Assembly: GCA_013697395.1 (NCBI GenBank)
Contig: JACCWY010000369.1
Span: 1-6,186, forward strand
Direction of reading: 5' to 3'
DNA length: 6,186 bases
Origin: Chloroflexota bacterium
GTDB taxonomy: Bacteria; Chloroflexota; Limnocylindria; QHBO01
This document shows positions 4,915 to 6,186 of this stretch, one piece after another. The position numbers and the translations under genes are program-made. Within the stretch, counting starts at the first letter, position 1, and each line of letters starts with the position of its first letter. The notes under the pieces were generated by a model. The model made no database searches and was not told the DNA's origin. It saw only the letters and a list, made by a program, of their open reading frames with translations.

Positions 4915-6186
4915 TCGCCCACGCGCATGCGGATGTGCTTGAGCTCGTAGCAGCGGTCGAGGCCCTCGGGTCCCAGCTCGCGCCCGAACCCTGACTCCTT
5001 CCAGCCGCCAAAGGGTGCCGCGAGCTCCGTCACATCGTTCACGTTGACACCGACGCCGCCGGCCTCGAGCCGTTCGGCGACGTGGAGGCAGCGCTCGAGA
5101 TCGCGACCGAACACGTACGCCGCCAGACCGTAGGGCGTGGCGTTCGCTAGGGCGATGGCATCGTCGAGGTCGGTGAAGCGGCTGATCGCGGCGACGGGCC
5201 CGAACGTCTCCTCCCGCATCACCTGCATCTCAGGACGGACCTCGGTCAGCACCGTGGGCTGATAGAAGAAGCCGCGGCCGAACGGCTCGCCGTCGGGCGC
5301 CGCGCCGCCGGTGACCACCACCGCACCGCCGCGCCGCGCATCGGTCACGTGCGCGACCGATCGCTGCCGCGTCTCCTCGTTGAGGAGCGGCCCGAGCTCG
5401 ACGCCATCCTGGAGGCCATGCCCCATGCGGAGGCGCGACGCGCCCTCGGCGAAGGCGGCGGTGAAGTCCTCGGCCAGCGCATCGGCCACGAAGATGCGGT
5501 TGACGGCGATGCAGATCTGGCCGGCGTTGGAATACGAGCGGCGCACGGCGGCCGGCACGACGGATTCGAGGTCGGCGTCGTCGAGCACCAGCAACGGCGA
5601 CTGGCCGCCGAGCTCGAGCGAGAGGCGCTTGATATGCTCCGCCGCCAGGCGCATGACGCGGCGTCCGGTCTCCGTCGAGCCAGTGATGGTGATCAGGCGG
5701 CTGATCGGGCTGCGCACCAGCTCGTCGCCCACCGATGCGCCGCGGCCCACGACGTAGTTCAGGACCCCCGCCGGCAGTCCGGCGTCGCGGAAGCAGGCAA
5801 CGAACTGGGCGGCCGCGAGCGGCGTCTCGGTGGGAGGCTTGGCGACGACCGTGCAGCCGGCGGCCAGGGCCGGCCCGATCTTCCAGCTCAGCAGATCGAT
5901 CGGGTAGTTCCACGGAACGATGGCGACGACCACCCCGACGGGCTGGCGCAGCACCAGGCTGCGGATGCCAGGCTGGCGCGTCGGCCGCCACTCACCGCCG
6001 ACCTGTGGCGCGAGGTCAGCGTAGTAGTCGATCACGTCGCAGCTGAAGGCGATCTCCTTGCGGGCGTCGGCGAGCGGCTTGCCCTGCTCGAGGGTGAGGG
6101 TTCGTGCCATCTCCTCGATCCGCGCCCGCGCGAGAGCGGCCCCGGCACGCAGGATCGCGGCGCGCTCGTGCGCGGGGGTGGCCGCC
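4911..6186 (-). CDS. NAD(P)-dependent aldehyde dehydrogenase, GabD/SSADH-like, 5' truncated
   Basis: The frame stays open to the right edge. The ATG at 6110 is internal, because the 25 codons before it read as a normal family N-terminus (HERAAILRAGAALAR, then ARTLTLEQGKPL), so the start lies outside. Numbering from that ATG, the catalytic set is complete: VPWNYP with N68, cofactor Lys K91 in AKPPTETPL, GSTETG (144-149), general base E166 in LELGG, nucleophile C200 in NAGQIC, E301 in EETFGP, and PFGGWKESGFGRE near the end. It oxidises an aldehyde to the acid; overall similarity is closest to succinate-semialdehyde dehydrogenases of the GabD type, with which it shares GVVVAIVPWNYP- and GPALAAGCT-type runs. 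The residue that would hold the NAD ribose (Glu in ALDH2) is Thr here, so NADP use is possible. The exact substrate is uncertain. It is cytosolic and convergent to the membrane operon. Confidence 0.93.
   Translation of the reverse strand, partial: AATPAHERAAILRAGAALARARIEEMARTLTLEQGKPLADARKEIAFSCDVIDYYADLAPQVGGEWRPTRQPGIRSLVLRQPVGVVVAIVPWNYPIDLLSWKIGPALAAGCTVVAKPPTETPLAAAQFVACFRDAGLPAGVLNYVVGRGASVGDELVRSPISRLITITGSTETGRRVMRLAAEHIKRLSLELGGQSPLLVLDDADLESVVPAAVRRSYSNAGQICIAVNRIFVADALAEDFTAAFAEGASRLRMGHGLQDGVELGPLLNEETRQRSVAHVTDARRGGAVVVTGGAAPDGEPFGRGFFYQPTVLTEVRPEMQVMREETFGPVAAISRFTDLDDAIALANATPYGLAAYVFGRDLERCLHVAERLEAGGVGVNVNDVTELAAPFGGWKESGFGRELGPEGLDRCYELKHIRMRVGD

Noticed and set aside
5230..5991. 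253-aa minus-strand frame within the aldehyde dehydrogenase
   Set aside because: It is an Arg/Pro/Gly-rich shadow of the dehydrogenase, whose own frame has every catalytic motif.
1..6186. tRNA, rRNA, CRISPR array, insertion sequence, integrase or attachment site
   Set aside because: No cloverleaf, regularly spaced direct repeats, transposase or recombinase motifs, or terminal inverted repeats were seen; the only repeat is the diverged membrane-gene pair.

Overview
The window is high-G+C bacterial DNA whose real genes strongly prefer G or C at third codon positions. It mixes GTG and ATG starts, and two genes appear to be leaderless, with a TANNNT box exactly six bases before the start codon. 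These traits fit Actinomycetota, Chloroflexota or a related high-G+C soil or sediment lineage, but nothing here fixes the taxon. I see no rRNA, tRNA, CRISPR array, insertion sequence or integrase.

Left part (1-2078). A 5'-truncated gene resembling the DUF6308 family (1-591, +) converges on a gene for a divergent uracil-DNA-glycosylase-fold protein (607-1353, -). An 89-bp divergent control region follows, with two perfect 7-bp-arm dyads and two leaderless-type promoters facing outward. To its right is a gene (1443-2078, +) that joins an N-terminal winged-helix-like domain to a C-terminal PD-(D/E)XK nuclease-like domain. The glycosylase-like and HTH-nuclease genes share one compact control region, so co-regulation is a reasonable inference and a joint DNA-processing or defence role is possible but unproven.

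Middle part (2079-4720). A 283-aa protein of unrecognised family with a clear AGGAGG ribosome site (2184-3035, +) is followed by membrane gene copy 1, broken by a one-base deletion (3043-3476), then a Pol-beta-type nucleotidyltransferase (3490-4263), then intact membrane gene copy 2 (4274-4720). The two membrane genes are clearly paralogous and flank the nucleotidyltransferase. The genes are a few bases apart on one strand, so they probably form an operon containing an internal duplication, with the first copy decaying or mis-sequenced.

Right part (4721-6186). A 190-bp convergent gap holds a possible terminator hairpin and a possible 49-aa one-helix membrane protein on the minus strand. It is followed by a large aldehyde dehydrogenase gene (GabD/succinate-semialdehyde dehydrogenase-like, -), whose 5' end lies beyond the right edge. 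The dehydrogenase appears to be ordinary metabolism, unrelated to the left part.
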